Assembly: GCA_014905825.1 (NCBI GenBank)
Contig: JACGCN010000101.1
Coordinates: 1-57,670, forward strand
Direction: 5' to 3'
DNA length: 57,670 nucleotides
Source of the DNA: Lyophyllum atratum
Lineage: Eukaryota > Basidiomycota > Agaricomycetes > Agaricales > Lyophyllaceae
Part shown: positions 43,520 through 55,672 of the stretch, one piece after another
Position numbering within the stretch: the first letter of the stretch is position 1
How the letters are laid out: each line of letters starts with the position of its first letter
Translations under genes and position numbers: made by a program
Notes under the pieces: generated by a model
The model's input: only the letters and a program-made list of their open reading frames with translations
What the model was told of the DNA's origin: nothing
Database searches by the model: none

Positions 43520-45804
43520 ATGGACCTCTCACTCCGCATAAGTGCGGACGAGGTCAACTGCCTCATCTATGCATATCTTCTTGACTCTGGTATTTATTCT
43601 TCCTTCGCACCATCCGCATTGACATTGATTCATGGCCAGGCTTCACACACTCTGCCTTCGCCGTCAAAATGGAAGGTCAACTCGACCGCTCTCCGCATGC
43701 GTCGAAACACATTCCGCGCGGGGAACTCATTGAACTTCTTGGGAAGTCTCTGCTTTACTTAGAGGTCGAATCGCATTGGAAAGGCGACGCGCTCACGAAC
43801 AACTGTAAATCTGGATTCTCGCTGCTTGAACCACACGTGTGCTCCCTCGAAGCTATACCCGAAAAGCCTGTCCAAATTACCCTTGCACCTGTAACACCCA
43901 TCGATACATCTATGAAGCCTGCCAAAACGAATGGCCCACCTGTTGATGCTGTCTTGAAACGTAAAGACTCGCCGACCACGGTGTCGACGGAAGGCCCAGC
44001 GGAGAAGCGCGCGAAGAAAGATCCAGATGATATGGACATCGACTCCTCATCCGATTGTGGGCTCATTGCTTTCCTCACTCTCCATCGACGCTAACGCACT
44101 TGCGTTTATCAAGCCACGAAGGCGAAGCCTCCCCCACCAGAACCGGTCAAGCCCGTGAACATTTTGACAGAATCGATATCCAAGAAACCATCGAAGCCAA
44201 AGCCGCGTGCACAAGGCCCCGGAGATGACACGACTAACCCAAGCGCGATTCTCCTACTTGAAGGTCATAAAACAGAGGTAGCATATCATTCTAGTCCCGC
44301 AACCTGTTCACCTTCATCGAGACCCTTGTCACCATTAGGTCTTCGTCTGTGGATTCAACCCTGTGAAGCATGAGCTATTGGCTACTGGGTAAGTATTTAT
44401 TTTATGCTCAGCACCATCGACTAATAGTTATATCTCCCAGCTCTAAAGATGCCGTCGTGAATCTATGGAATCTGCCGAAACCTCCGGAAGGACCAGATAA
44501 ATTCGCCGCGCCAGTGGCTCCAATCGTCATTGATTACTTTGCCAAACCTGAACAAGGGGATCTAACGTCCCTACATTGGAATGCAGATGGGACACTTGTG
44601 GCGATTGGCTCCTATGACTCCATGCTCCGAGTGTGCACATCGACTGGCTCTCTATATTTCTCGAATCCGCAGCACCAGGTAATTATAATGTCCCACTCGC
44701 TTTCGGCTACTCACTATTCTGCTTTTCCATTGAGAAGGGTCCCATCTTCGCAACAAGGTTCTCGAAATCCGGCAAATGGTTGTTAACTGCAAGTCTGGAT
44801 GGTACTGCCTGCCTTTGGGATGTAAAGGACAGACGTCTTCATAAGCAATATCGATGCCACACTGGTAATATGCTCTTAGATGTTGATCTTAGAGGCTGCT
44901 ATGCTGACCCTCATGTTTCTAGACTGCTGTCTAGATGTTGACTGGCTAGATGACGAAACGTTCGCGACTTGTGGTGCTGATCATATTATCTTTATTATGC
45001 GGGTGAATGAACCCCAGCCCCTCAAGACATTAACGTGCGTTGATCGCGATATTGCAGTATGTACCCAACATGACACTTTTCGTTTAGGGGACATATGAAC
45101 GAAATCAACCAAATTAAAAGCAACCCCTCCGGAACTCGCCTAGCATCATGTTCGGACGACATGACTGCCCGGGTGTGGAATGTTAGCAGCCTCGGAAACG
45201 CGGACAGCATTCCGGGACTCGTGGCATCCGATGCTGTGGTTGTTTTGGAGGGGCACAAACATTCAGTCAGCACGCTTGGTTGGTGTCCTGACCAAACGAT
45301 TGGAGCTCATCCGCTGGTCGCAACGTAAGTCATGACGCCTTATTCTGCTCCAAACCATCGTCCGATCTGGCTGCTTCTAGGTCATCCTTTGACGGTACTG
45401 CCCGTCTATGGGATTCGGTAACCGGGGAGTGCTTGAAAGTATTTTCGGACCATAAACGGCCCGTCTACACATTGGCATTTAGCCCTAACGGACACTGGCT
45501 AGCTACGGGCAGCGGTGACGGTTGGTTACATGTCTACAACGTGGTGGTGAGCACTCCCATCCTTTGTATCCAAATACTCCGGCTTATTCTAGAGCAGGCG
45601 CAGGAGAAGAGATGGTCATGGTACGCCGGAGCGGAGAGACCTGGTGTGTTCGAGATTGACTGGCAGGTGGCTGAGGGCATAAACCGGATTGCTTTGGCAC
45701 TGGAATGCCGCCAAGTTGCTGTGATTGATGTGACCAAGATACCTGCACTGCAGGATGCACCATCACTACGGCGGACAGGTACGAAGGCGATGTACGCTAG
45801 TTAG
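43520..45804 (+). CDS. TBL1/Sif2-like LisH-WD40 co-repressor subunit
   Basis: TBL1XR1 (animals) and Sif2 (yeast Set3 complex) are WD40 subunits of histone-deacetylase co-repressors. From ATG 43520 the N-terminal LisH motif is split by an intron: LRISADEVNCLIYAYLLDSG then HSAFALKMEGQLD. The F-box-like segment IPRGELIELLGKSLLYLEVE follows, a linker with a nuclear-type basic run (EKRAKKDPDDMDID), and an eight-bladed WD40 domain: LLEGHKTEV, DAVVNLWNLPKPPEG, GDLTSLHWNADGTLVAIGSY, FATRFSKSGKWLLTASLDGT, CLDVDWLDDETFATCGAD, MNEINQIKSNPSGTRLASCS, VLEGHKHSVSTLGWCPDQT, SFDGTARLWDSVTGECLKVF and HWLATGSGDGWLHVYN. The protein ends TGTKAMYAS. More than ten exons. Sin3 (25.9-30.4 kb) belongs to a related co-repressor system. 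Confidence 0.87.
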
Positions 45805-46046
45805 GTTGTGAGTGCACGTTAGACTATACTTATTTTACTTTCCCATGTTGTAAATGCGTCGGAGGAGACTTGTATTTTTGCTGTTGGTAGCTTTGCGTCA
45901 ATGTCAGCGCGTCGCCGAAAGCAGCCTAAAAAGGAGATTTGCTGGAAATGACGCAACGTTCCCGGCAGGTTCGGCGTGACGGCAATGATTATCAGGTTCA
46001 TTCGTCAACTTTCGAATGAGTCTCTTCCATCATCTTGCTCTCAACC

Positions 46047-47380
46047 ATGTCTATGTTTTGTCTGGGCACACTCCGTCCGTTGCTCGTGTCGACGCCCCTG
46101 CGCGTCTCGGCGCGCCAAACTCTCGCAACACGCCCCCTTAGCACCTTCCGCCCAAAGGCGAATTCACTGCTCAATAAACTTCGCCCTACCACTTGGGCGC
46201 CTGGGACGTTCACCAAAGGATCTCGGTCGTATATGCTGGAGCCGCCCGTTGTGCCCCAGACGCAAGGAATCTCATGGCAGCGTATGGCGATGACTGCTGT
46301 ATGTCCTGTCCGAACGAACGTTGGTTCGCGTGCTGAGAACTTATTCGCTATAGGCGGGCGTTGCTGGAGCCGTAATCGTGATCAATGGAGTGTTGAACCG
46401 CGAGACACGAGACGCCCTGTCCCCGGCAGAAAGGGCATATCTTAACAAAAGCTTCCAATACACTGGTGCTGGACTAGCGATAACTGCCATCGCCGCTCGC
46501 GCGATGTTCAAGTCTGGACTTGCCGTTAGGATCATGGCCACTAATCCTTGTTCGTAATATGCTCTCCACTTCTCCCAATCCTTCATGCTGAGATGCTGGT
46601 GAATAGGGATGGTGCTTGGAGTTAGTCTTGTTGGAGGCATAGGATCTATTTTGGGCGTGTTCTACACTCCTCCCGAAAAGACGGTGCAGAAGCACTTGTT
46701 TTGGCTGGTTCGTCGTCATCTTGACCTCCCTTTCTTCTCACAGCTTCAACTGATCGATGGGCGTTCTAGGCCTTTAATGGATTCCAAGCAGCGACTCTGA
46801 GCCCTTTATTCTTCTTCAGCCCTGCCATCCTCTCTCGAGCAGCACTATACACATGCGGAGTCGTGGGTGCGATCTCATATGTTGGCGCAACTGCAAAGTA
46901 AGTCACTTTGCGCTCTACACTCACATATCCGACACTTATCACCGCGACAGAAATGACAAATACCTCAACTGGGGTGCGCCTCTTCTCGCTGGTGTTACGG
47001 TAGTCGCTTTGAGCTCTCTTGCGCCCATGGCTTTGCCTCTTGGACTGCGTGGCCTTGCCGTCACTGAAGCAATTTCTCTCTATGGTGGCTTGGCTGTCTT
47101 TGGTGGATTTGTCCTTTATGAGTGAGTTGAGTCGCTGTCTCTAAATGCGGACTATACCAACGCCCGCCGTTCACTAGCACGCAGAAGATCCTGCTGCACG
47201 CTCGACTTGCAGAGCAAGGACTCCTGCCGCCTGATCCCATTAATGAAGCCATCAGTTTGCAGCTGGACATGGTCAACATTTTGTGAGCTTTGTCCCGTTT
47301 CAAGATACATCGAGTTATTGACATTCGTTCGTAGCATCCGTCTCGTGCAAATCCTGTCTATGCAGCAGAGGAGAAAATAG
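46047..47380 (+). CDS. GHITM/TMBIM5-like mitochondrial Bax-inhibitor-1 family protein
   Basis: Member of the BI-1/TMBIM family of multi-pass channels; the GHITM/MICS1 branch resides in the mitochondrial inner membrane and keeps cristae and ion balance. From ATG 46047 (MSMFCLGTLRPLLVSTPLRV) the N-terminus is Arg/Ser-rich with no acidic residues, as expected for a mitochondrial presequence. Membrane segments follow: AGVAGAVIVINGVLN, YTGAGLAITAIAARAMF, VLGVSLVGGIGSILGVFYTP, FNGFQAATLSPLFFF, ALYTCGVVGAISYVGAT, APLLAGVTVVALSSLAPMAL and AISLYGGLAVFGGFVLYDTQ. The C-terminal DPINEAISLQLDMVNIFIRL with QILSMQQRRK is the typical family ending. Six exons or so, GT-AG. It converges on the SLY1 gene with a 158-bp gap. 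Confidence 0.9.
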
Positions 47381-47538
47381 ATTGTTATCATCCTATTCCA
47401 AGGACTATCCTTCACATTGCTTAGCATCCCCACTTGTATCAAAAGATTTATGTAGCCGGTCCAGATAATATTGTAATAACAGCACTTTCACCTCTCTAAG
47501 TGAACGACACGGTCCATACACCACTCAACTCCTGCCCG

Positions 47539-50064
47539 TCAAATAGTCACCGCCTTACCCAGCCCATCCAGCGTTTTAACGAACCCTCCGGGGTCCACGA
47601 TATCAGTCCCGCCATACGTCACCCTCTTCCCTGTTCGATTTGCCCATTCCTCCAGATTCCCGTACTCCACATACCCGGCGCCACCCACCATGAACACCAT
47701 GGCCTCTGCGAACGCCATACGCTTTCCCCTAGTCGCGCCGCTTCCTCCAGCAGCTCCAGGAAGCCCCGCATACGCGTGCCGTAGGGCTCGCGGGTCGAGG
47801 AAGATGTAGTCATCGGTTTCTTGAAGGGACTGGTTTGATGCGGCGGAGGAATCCATGAGGGCCTCTGTTAGGCGCGTTACGGGGAGGAGCTTATTGGTCG
47901 GCAGGAAGTTCTTGACGCCGGATATGAGATTCTCAAGCCCGCCTTCCTTGAGGCGGTCCGTAAGCTACAGGTCCAGGTGTTAGTGTTAGAATCGATTTTA
48001 TCACTTGTTGATGAATGCCGAACGCACCCTGTTACCCAATGCACTGAACCCCTTGAACAGCTCCCCACCCTGCCCCGCGACGGAGCCAAGGTTGGGCGTC
48101 TGGTTCCCGCTCGCGGTGCTCGTCGACATCGTCATGCGTGAGATCTCCCTCGTGCGTCGAACGTAGTCGAAGGCTGCGATGTCCGCGCCGGCGGCCTTGA
48201 GCTCCTTCTCGAGCTCGTTGATGTCCTCGCGTGTGATGACATTATCAGGGGAGGATAGATAGAATACGAGTACAAGGCGCAACTTGTCGAGCGGAGTGAA
48301 GGCGCCGTCCGGCCGCGGGGCTCGGAGGGTTTCGAGGATGGAGGCGACGGTCTGTATAAGTCGTTAGTACGCGACATGAAGGGCATATCAAGTCAAGTAC
48401 CTGTTTGTTGATGGCTTCCTCTGTACTGAACAGTTCATCCAGACCACGCTGCTTGATGTGCTCCAGGAGCGCGCTGGCGATGTTCATATGTGTATCGAGC
48501 GTCGCCTTCCGCGCTGTTAGCTCTGGAAGTTGCGTAATCGCCGTCTTCAGATGTGCTGCATTTGTTGAGAGGTCCCTAGGAAATGCATGAGTCCAAGCTT
48601 AGGATGATTGCTCAGAGGACTCACAGCTGTGATATGTCGTTGACATTGCTCACACCCGTGCTCCTCGTAATCTCCGCTGCGTCCTGCTTGTACTTGCTCA
48701 GTTCCGTGTCAATCTCCTCGGCCACCTGCGGGAACGGATTCGCTGCGTTGCGCGCCCAGAAGAAGTCTTTGGAATCAAGATCATACTCCTTCTTGGGCTG
48801 CTCTTTGGACGTGACGACAACGCGGTTGAGTTTGATTTCAAGGCAGTCAGAGACAAGGGCTTGGTATGTCCAGCCGTGTAGCAGGACTGAGACCAGGTCG
48901 ACGTTGCGGTCGAGGATGAGGAGAACTATGGCAAAGGGAATATTTGTCAGTAAAGCGTGGTGAGTTCGGAGAAAGTGGCCGTACGAGGACGTTGGAGGTT
49001 CGAGAGGCCGGTAGCGTCTTGTGCAAAAAGTGCAGGAGACGAAGAGGTAGAGCGTGATGCGGTGAGGATGGCATCGCGAATCTTGGTATCCAGTTTCTTG
49101 GCAATCATCTCAGCGGCATTTCCACGAGGGGCTCGGATGAATGGGACGTGCCCTGCGCAAGCAAGATCAGGTGGAGATTATGGGACAAGGTAGGGCTCTA
49201 CGAACCCATCGTTACGACTGCGCTGAACAGCCCATTTGCGACGCGTTCAATTTCCTCCTCAATCTGCTGGTCTGTAGAGGAGGGTGAGTTGAGGATTGTG
49301 TAAGTTGATTGTGGAATCGTGGTCAATTCGGGCTGCAGGGTCGGGTTGGTGTCATTAGGTCGCGGAGGTGAAGGTGGTAGTAGCGAGAAGAGCGACGGTG
49401 AGGGTGCAATGAAGGAGAGGTATTGGTCGAGAACCTAACTCAGCAGGATATGTAAGATGAGAAGTGTAGGCGTTTGTGGATGTGACAAACTTGTTCTATA
49501 AGTTCACCTGTGCCGTCTTGTGCAGCGGAAGCAGCCAACTCTTCCAAGAGGGCGCGTGGCAAGGGCTCCACAAAGTTGATATGAAACGATTCGTACAGGG
49601 ACTTTTGGAGATCCTCTGCTATTCGCCTGATGTTCGCAAGGGTCGGGGAGACAAAATATACTGCGGGAACATCAGGAAGCGGCGGTCGAAGTGAATGTAG
49701 TTGTCTGCAGAGTGCGAAATTAGCTCATGTAAAGTGAGACGGACGAGGCCTTACACATGAAGAGTTACACCGACATCACGTAGGTCCTGTACGCGTAATA
49801 CAGTCGCCAGGACGTCTTTGGTCTGCTGGTCTAAAACCAGAATTTTCCAGACCGGGGGACCGGTTGGTTGTGTATTCTTGATGCCTGACCCATGCTTCCC
49901 AGCAATCGCAGACTCTGGGGGGTTGTTCAGGTTGAGCAAGGCAAGAATTGCTTCCGTCTGGGCATGCTGGAGCGTTGAACGAGCCGGGGTGGCCTGGGTG
50001 GCATTGTGAGGAGGAGATTGAGCGATGAGCAGAGACCACTGACCTGTCTGACCGAACTTGCCAT
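47539..50064 (-). CDS. SLY1: Sly1 (SCFD1) Sec1/Munc18 protein for ER-Golgi fusion
   Basis: Sly1 binds syntaxin-5/Sed5 and Ufe1 and promotes SNARE assembly in ER-Golgi traffic. From ATG 50064 exon 1 encodes only MASSVRQ; a 50-nt intron leads to [20 protein letters not shown] and [20 protein letters not shown] (domain 1). Then [100 protein letters not shown] and [20 protein letters not shown] are all characteristic of Sly1. The end contains [20 protein letters not shown]. The length, about 700 residues, fits. All introns GT-AG and short. It is transcribed away from the small acylated-protein gene. Confidence 0.92.
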
Positions 50065-50448
50065 GGTCGCAGATGATTATGCCGCGCCTGCATTATCATA
50101 ACTCGACATTCCACGTTTCTGTGGTACGGACACGTGACATGATCGCGCTACCCCTTTCGGGCGGCCTAGGGCCTAGACCGCGACGTGCGCCAAAATTATC
50201 CACAGCCTAGAATCCAAGCCATGCAATGATGCATCCCTGCCCTACAGCCAGCTGTTTATGTGTATCAACGCGTCCAAGAACATCACCGGGCCTCGCAACG
50301 TAACTCGGTAGGTGCTGTTCCTACATATAAATTGAGATTGTCCCAGCCCAAAGTTGCAACCCCCCACATCTCATCCACAGTGAGTTCTGTCCTAGCCTTG
50401 ACTCGGACGGCACCACCCTTATTGAACGATTGTGTCCAGTAACTTATA
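50065..50448. promoter_or_regulatory. Divergent promoter region with a TATA-like element
   Basis: Gap between the divergent starts of SLY1 (minus) and the small MGC protein (plus). A TATAAAT sequence at 50326-50332 could serve the plus-strand gene, whose ATG is at 50449. Nothing else was recognised. Confidence 0.4.
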
Positions 50449-50664
50449 ATGGGCTGCATCCCGAGCAAGCAGAAGGTAGCAGCACTTGACCAACATGATA
50501 GTGCCCCCGGCAAGAAGAACATTCTTCCGCTAAGCACCAAAAACCTGGAGTCGTCACAAATGCCATCATCCGCACCCGCATCTGCTGCTCCGCCTTGGGT
50601 GAGCGGTCACCAGCGGATGGTGGTCGAGAAGAACGGAGACGTTCAGTTCAAATCCCACTCATGA
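50449..50664 (+). CDS. Small 71-aa protein with N-myristoylation/palmitoylation motif
   Basis: An intronless 71-codon gene of unknown function. It begins MGCIPSKQKVAALDQ: Gly2 with Ser6/Lys7 matches the N-myristoyltransferase pattern, and Cys3 is placed for palmitoylation, so the protein is probably tethered to the plasma or vacuolar membrane. The middle is Ser/Ala/Pro-rich, and a C-terminal segment (PPWVSGHQRMVVEKNGDVQF) looks ordered and could bind a partner. There is no hydrophobic segment or catalytic motif. The ATG is the first one of the frame, and a TATA-like element lies about 120 bp upstream. It resembles small lipid-anchored adaptors (for example Lamtor1/Ego1-type or G-protein-related), but I cannot assign it. 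Confidence 0.6.
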   Translation: MGCIPSKQKVAALDQHDSAPGKKNILPLSTKNLESSQMPSSAPASAAPPWVSGHQRMVVEKNGDVQFKSHS

Positions 50665-51226
50665 GTGCGTAGATCAGTGATAGACCGAGCCATAACGTCC
50701 AGTGATGGTCTTTGTAGCGAACACTGTCGTAAAGCATGGTCTTTCTTTCTCCGTTCCCTGTGGGATGCGCTGTCACCAACTGTCTCTTCATCGCTTCTTT
50801 TTCCAGCTCGTACATACATAAATAGTTGAATCCACCGTGACGCTGCCTTTTGCTCCTTCTGACCGAAAAGGGAGTTGTTTCCTGGGAGACACGAAGGAAC
50901 AACGTAACGATGAGAGAGCTCCCGGGCCACGGATTGTACTTGTATATATCGACTCGTCCTTCGGAGACTGCAGTCCAGAACGTAACTATTCATTATCACA
51001 ACCCTTCCCGACCTCCAAGTTCCCGTCGCCGCCTCGCGTTAGCATCGTGCTTGCCGATCAACTTCCCGTTATAATCATCGTGACCGAGTTTTCCCAATTA
51101 GGCAGGAACATTTTGGTTCAAACCTTCACGGAAAGTGGACTAATCGCAGTGGCTACAGTTTTCTCTTGCCCACTCAGCCTATACCCTGCCCATCGTGGCA
51201 TCTAACGACTATTGACGACTGCTATC
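50665..51226. other. Intergenic, no gene seen
   Basis: A 560-bp gap between the small MGC protein gene and the CSC1-like gene, both on the plus strand. Minus-strand frames here (50643-50999) lack coding character. It probably contains a 3' UTR and the next promoter. Confidence 0.45.
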
Positions 51227-54200
51227 ATGCCCGACGCACAAGCGAACTCATTTATGCCAATACGACCACGACAGCCACACGACGGGTGGAGTACAACACC
51301 CATGAGTACGTCGAGTCCCAACGTACCTCCCAATACCGGATCAGGCCCACCAACTGCTCTTCCAACATCGAATACCAACACACAATCCCCGCAAACTATA
51401 CCCATCTCAACTGGGAGCCCCCCATCTTCTAATGGCGGCCCTGCAATATTCACCAGTACCATCCCTGTAGCCACCGTCACGCAACCCACCACTACATTCA
51501 CATCCTTCACTGAAACAATTGTTACCATTTTATCAAGCTCAGAGTCAGTCACAAGTCCGGGACCCACCTCAGGTTCAAGTTCACTGTCATTCTCGGCCAC
51601 CTCGAGTGCTTCGGCGGCTTTCAGCTCTGAGTCCTCTACGAATGAACCTGCCTTGAACTCTCAGCAAATTTGTATTGGAAACGGACTGGACTCATCGTCG
51701 GAAGGGCTCTTGGCGTCACTTGTCCTACCCAGCGCTATCGGACTCCTCCTCTGGGTGCGTATCGTGGCGTCACGTTGCTTTCAGAACACTGATGCTTCAT
51801 GGACTTCCCCAGTTTTTCTTCGCCATTATCCGGCCACGTTTCCGGCAGATCTATGGGTTAAGGGAATGGTTCGTCCAGCAAGAGTAAGTGCCCTCAGTCC
51901 ATATGTGTACTCCACTTATTTCTTCGCGACCAGCCTCCGTCCCAAACCACTTGGATCAGCGTTCTTCGCTTTCCTTTTCCCTCACGTTCCTCTAGTACCT
52001 TCCCTGCCATCCGATGTCTCCAACGCAGGCCGATCAACCGCCGAAGACGCAGAACTCTTCCCCTCTGATGAACAACTCAACCAACGCGCCCTCTGGATCA
52101 GCTTTCTGATTGTACTCGGCTGGACTCTTCTAGGCCTCGCCGGAGCACTCCCTCTGTACCTCGTCTCGACGCCTTGCCTGGCGGAGAATGGAACGACAGC
52201 CGTATTTGGGGGCGCGTATTCCACGCTCCAGGACCTCAGCCTCATGCGCCTTCTCCGACTATTCGATAATGGAGGCGTTTCGACGTCCAATCTCATCAAA
52301 ATACAAGCCCGTGCGAATTCTTCCGGAGACCAACAAAATGCGCGTGCACGCATCGTTGTCCTGACTGCGCTGACGATTCTGCTTGGAGTCCTCCCCGCGC
52401 TTTGGAAAATTGTAAAAGAGTTCAACAAACTTCTGGCTCACCGTCGGAACTTCATTGAGATACGCTGTGAGGGGAAGGAGCTGGGGTGGCTCAGTGCTAC
52501 CAAGGCACCAGGGTTCGTTGGGTGGGGAGAGAAGCGCTTGAAGGACTTCATCGTGAAGTCTGGTTTGAGCTATTCGATGGAGCCTCGGGACGCACGGAAT
52601 AGATCACAGAGGAGAAATGGGGAACGGAGGACTCGGGGGGCGGAGGAAAGGCAGCCTTTGAATAGGTCTGAAGAGGCGAGCTTGGAGGTGGATATTCAGA
52701 GCCTGTTTTCCATTGGGTAAGCTTGGATATTCCCTAAAGCTTTGAAGAAAGAGCCAATCCCTTCTGCCTTAGTGACACCCAAGCTCTGGCCGTTCTGATC
52801 GACGAACGAGATGAGATCCTTGAAAACCTTGAAATTGCAGAAACACGATACATCGGCTCCTTCCGAGTCACTACTCCGGATCCTTCGATTGCAGACTATG
52901 AGCCATCCCCGCCTGTGGACCCTGATCGCCCTTATATCAGTCGTCCTCTCCCCCTTAGACAAAATGGAACCCAGGTGCGTGAGATTCTTCTAGAATCAGC
53001 TCATTTCCAACTCAGGTTACTTCTAGAGGACTCAACGAGGCCGACGCAGACGGGCTAACCCCGCTTTCGCCGCAACCTCTCTTGCACCAACCTCATTTGT
53101 TGCACCCTCACAGTACTACAAGCTCCGCACTGTCCAAGGCGTCAGTGGCGGTCGCTTCGCCGACTCCGGGATTGACCAACTGCCAAGCCTTTCTGAGAGC
53201 ATCAACTCCCGCGTAATTGGTAGCCGCTTCCTAGAGGTGAACCGCAACTCCGTTGCATATGGCCGCCTGCCCCTCGGCAGCCATGTCGTCGTCGAGAAGT
53301 CGGGCCAGATCGGACCTGGCAACGTCTCTGCTGCGCAAGATGACGGCTTCGGCTTCTCTACGATCCCGGACCCCCGGAGGTTTGGTCCAAATTACGCAGA
53401 TGACTCTATTTTGGAAGAAGTGGATGAGCATGGCGTGCGACACGACTACGAACACGAGGAGGGTGAGAACTACGTCTTGGATGACGAGTGGGTTGACATC
53501 AGCAAGGAAACACCTCGCGATACGGACAGCGAGCCCAACGGCCCGCTACCTGGTCCTTCGACATTCATGCGGCGTCCCAAGAAGGAGCCCATCTCGTCTG
53601 TGCGTCGGGAAACATTCCCGTTACGGCAAGAACCCGAGTCTGTGCAGCCTCCGCATCTTCGCCTGCAGCCGTCGCAGCCATTCGTGCGACCCCTTGAAGG
53701 ACTCAACTTCGACGACCTCGGCCATGTATATGCGGATATCACGCAATGGCGTTCTAGACTGAAGGTCATCAACGCGGAGATTGCAGATGCGCAGAGGGAA
53801 GAGCTACAATGACATTGCGGACGGCGCAAGGATCCAGGGATGGCTGATGGTTGGCCGCGGGTTGAGGTACATATCAGGCATTCAACTGATCGAAGGCAGG
53901 GCTAAGGAGGATATCCGGTGGGATGTACTCCAAAACGAGAGAAGTCCCCTGGATGCGGCGGTGTGTTGGGCTATCGTTATAGTAGTGATAGTTCTACTCG
54001 CTGCAGGTCGTAAGTGTCAAACCGTATTTCCCTCAAGTTTGCCAGTAACATTCTCTTCAGTTACTGCTGCCTCGGGACTGGCATTGGCGACGGCACCTGA
54101 TGTTGCACATTATCTCTCTTTCTTGGGTCCCCTCCTCACCATAGACCGTCTGCCAGCCGGCCTTGCCACTGTTCTTGCACCTGCTGTTGCAGCAACGCTT

Positions 54201-55672
54201 TTTATATCTCTTGCCTTATACCTCGTTCACTGTAAGTTTTGTGTTTAACTATCTTTTCTGTGCTCATTTGTCATATAGGGGTTGCAAATGTACATGGTTC
54301 CATCTCCATCTCTGGAGGCCAACTATTTGTTTTTAGAATCACCTTCTTCATCTTGACATCTGTCGCCGCTCTCTGGCTTATCACTGTTGGCGCTATCCTA
54401 TTCTCTCTCCGAGCATTCAGCTCAGACTCCGGAACATCGCAATCCGTTGCCAACGGCTCCATCTACATGAGCATCTTGGCTCTTTCGATCATTCTAAATG
54501 TCGCTATCATCTTCCCCGCTCTGCTCTTGCTCCAGCCATTCCGCCTCTGGCATGTCCTGCGGGACGAGCGCCAGGCTGTTACGCCTCGGCAACGGTTTAG
54601 AGGTAAGTAGATGCCTTTACTTGCATGCGTAAGTTACCAATGTCTGCTTGCAAAAACAGCTGTTTATCCACGAACTTATAACCCCTCGTTTGCAACCGGG
54701 GCTTGCATTTTGGCTATTGTGTTCGCATCTACATTTTCTTTAATATTCCCCTTAATTGGACCTGCTGTCACTGTTCTGGTTTTCCTGACGCTAATCGGCA
54801 AGTCTCCGATGCTTAGGCTTCTCTGACTCTGTACTGACTTGCTACAATAAGCCCACCGCTACCTCGTTGGCTACGTCTACGGACGAACCCATTCTCAGAC
54901 AGGAGGACTGCTACAAATCTGGCTCATCAAGCGCTTTGGCACCCTTTTATCGTTCCAACCCATCCTTCTGGGTCTCATCTTCTTGAGTCGAAATTTTGGA
55001 TAGAAGGCGGCGTTCTCGTCGGCTGTGGTGTTCTGGTCATCATTTTCGTAGAAGCATACACGGCTTGGAAGATGAGACTTCCTGGACGAAAATCATTGAG
55101 TCCTATCATTCAGGACTCTTTGAATACCTTCGAGGTCATTGCTTGGAATACAGACCGTCGCGCCATGGATGATGAAGGCACGAGTCACGGTAGCAGTAGT
55201 GGGCGAAACCCACGATTGCGAGGGTCGATGGCATCTGTGCTGGAAATGATGAGCTTGACATTGGCCGTTATGCCTTCCAACACGAACTACCGGGGCCCTG
55301 TCCCGTTACGTAAGTAATATCACCTTTCCACATGGTATCTAGGTTTTAAACGCTGTTTACAGAGACCGAAACCTTGGACGACCTGACGGCGACAGAGCGG
55401 GCGGCGCGGACACATCCTGACGCCCCGCCGCACCTCCCTCCTTTGCCCTTTACCGACCACGCCGAGGAAATGTCCGGGAATCCTATACGCTCCCGAACTC
55501 ATTGCGCCACCGCCTATCATCTGGCTGCCCAACGATTCAGCCGGTGTTGCCCGTTCTGAAGCAGTTGACTTGCAGAAGTACCACGATCTCGCGGTTACCC
55601 TTGATGTTTCGGGCGAAGGAGGACGTAATTCCGCGACGGTCATCGTCGTCGCGGCGGCGGACCTCTCGCTAG
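51227..55672 (+). CDS. CSC1/OSCA-type (DUF221) channel-like membrane protein, two apparent frameshifts
   Basis: Related to calcium-permeable stress-gated channels (CSC1/RSN1/OSCA, TMEM63). From ATG 51227 there are about 180 Ser/Thr/Pro-rich residues, then TM1 (LVLPSAIGLLLWFFFAII) and the motif RPRFRQIYGLREWF (after a 60-nt intron). A loop follows, then TM2 (LWISFLIVLGWTLLGLAGAL), TM3 (IVVLTALTILLGVLPALW), a very long cytosolic region of some 350 residues, and a series of membrane helices from WAIVIVVIVLLAAG to VLVGCGVLVIIFVEAYTAW. The conserved tail (PIIWLPNDSAGVARSE, YHDLAVTLDV, then Arg/Ser-rich) is reached only after removing one G at 55476-55478 and one T at 55607-55609. With both changes it ends at the TAG 55670-55672. 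Without them the protein stops early or has a foreign tail. Confidence 0.72.
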
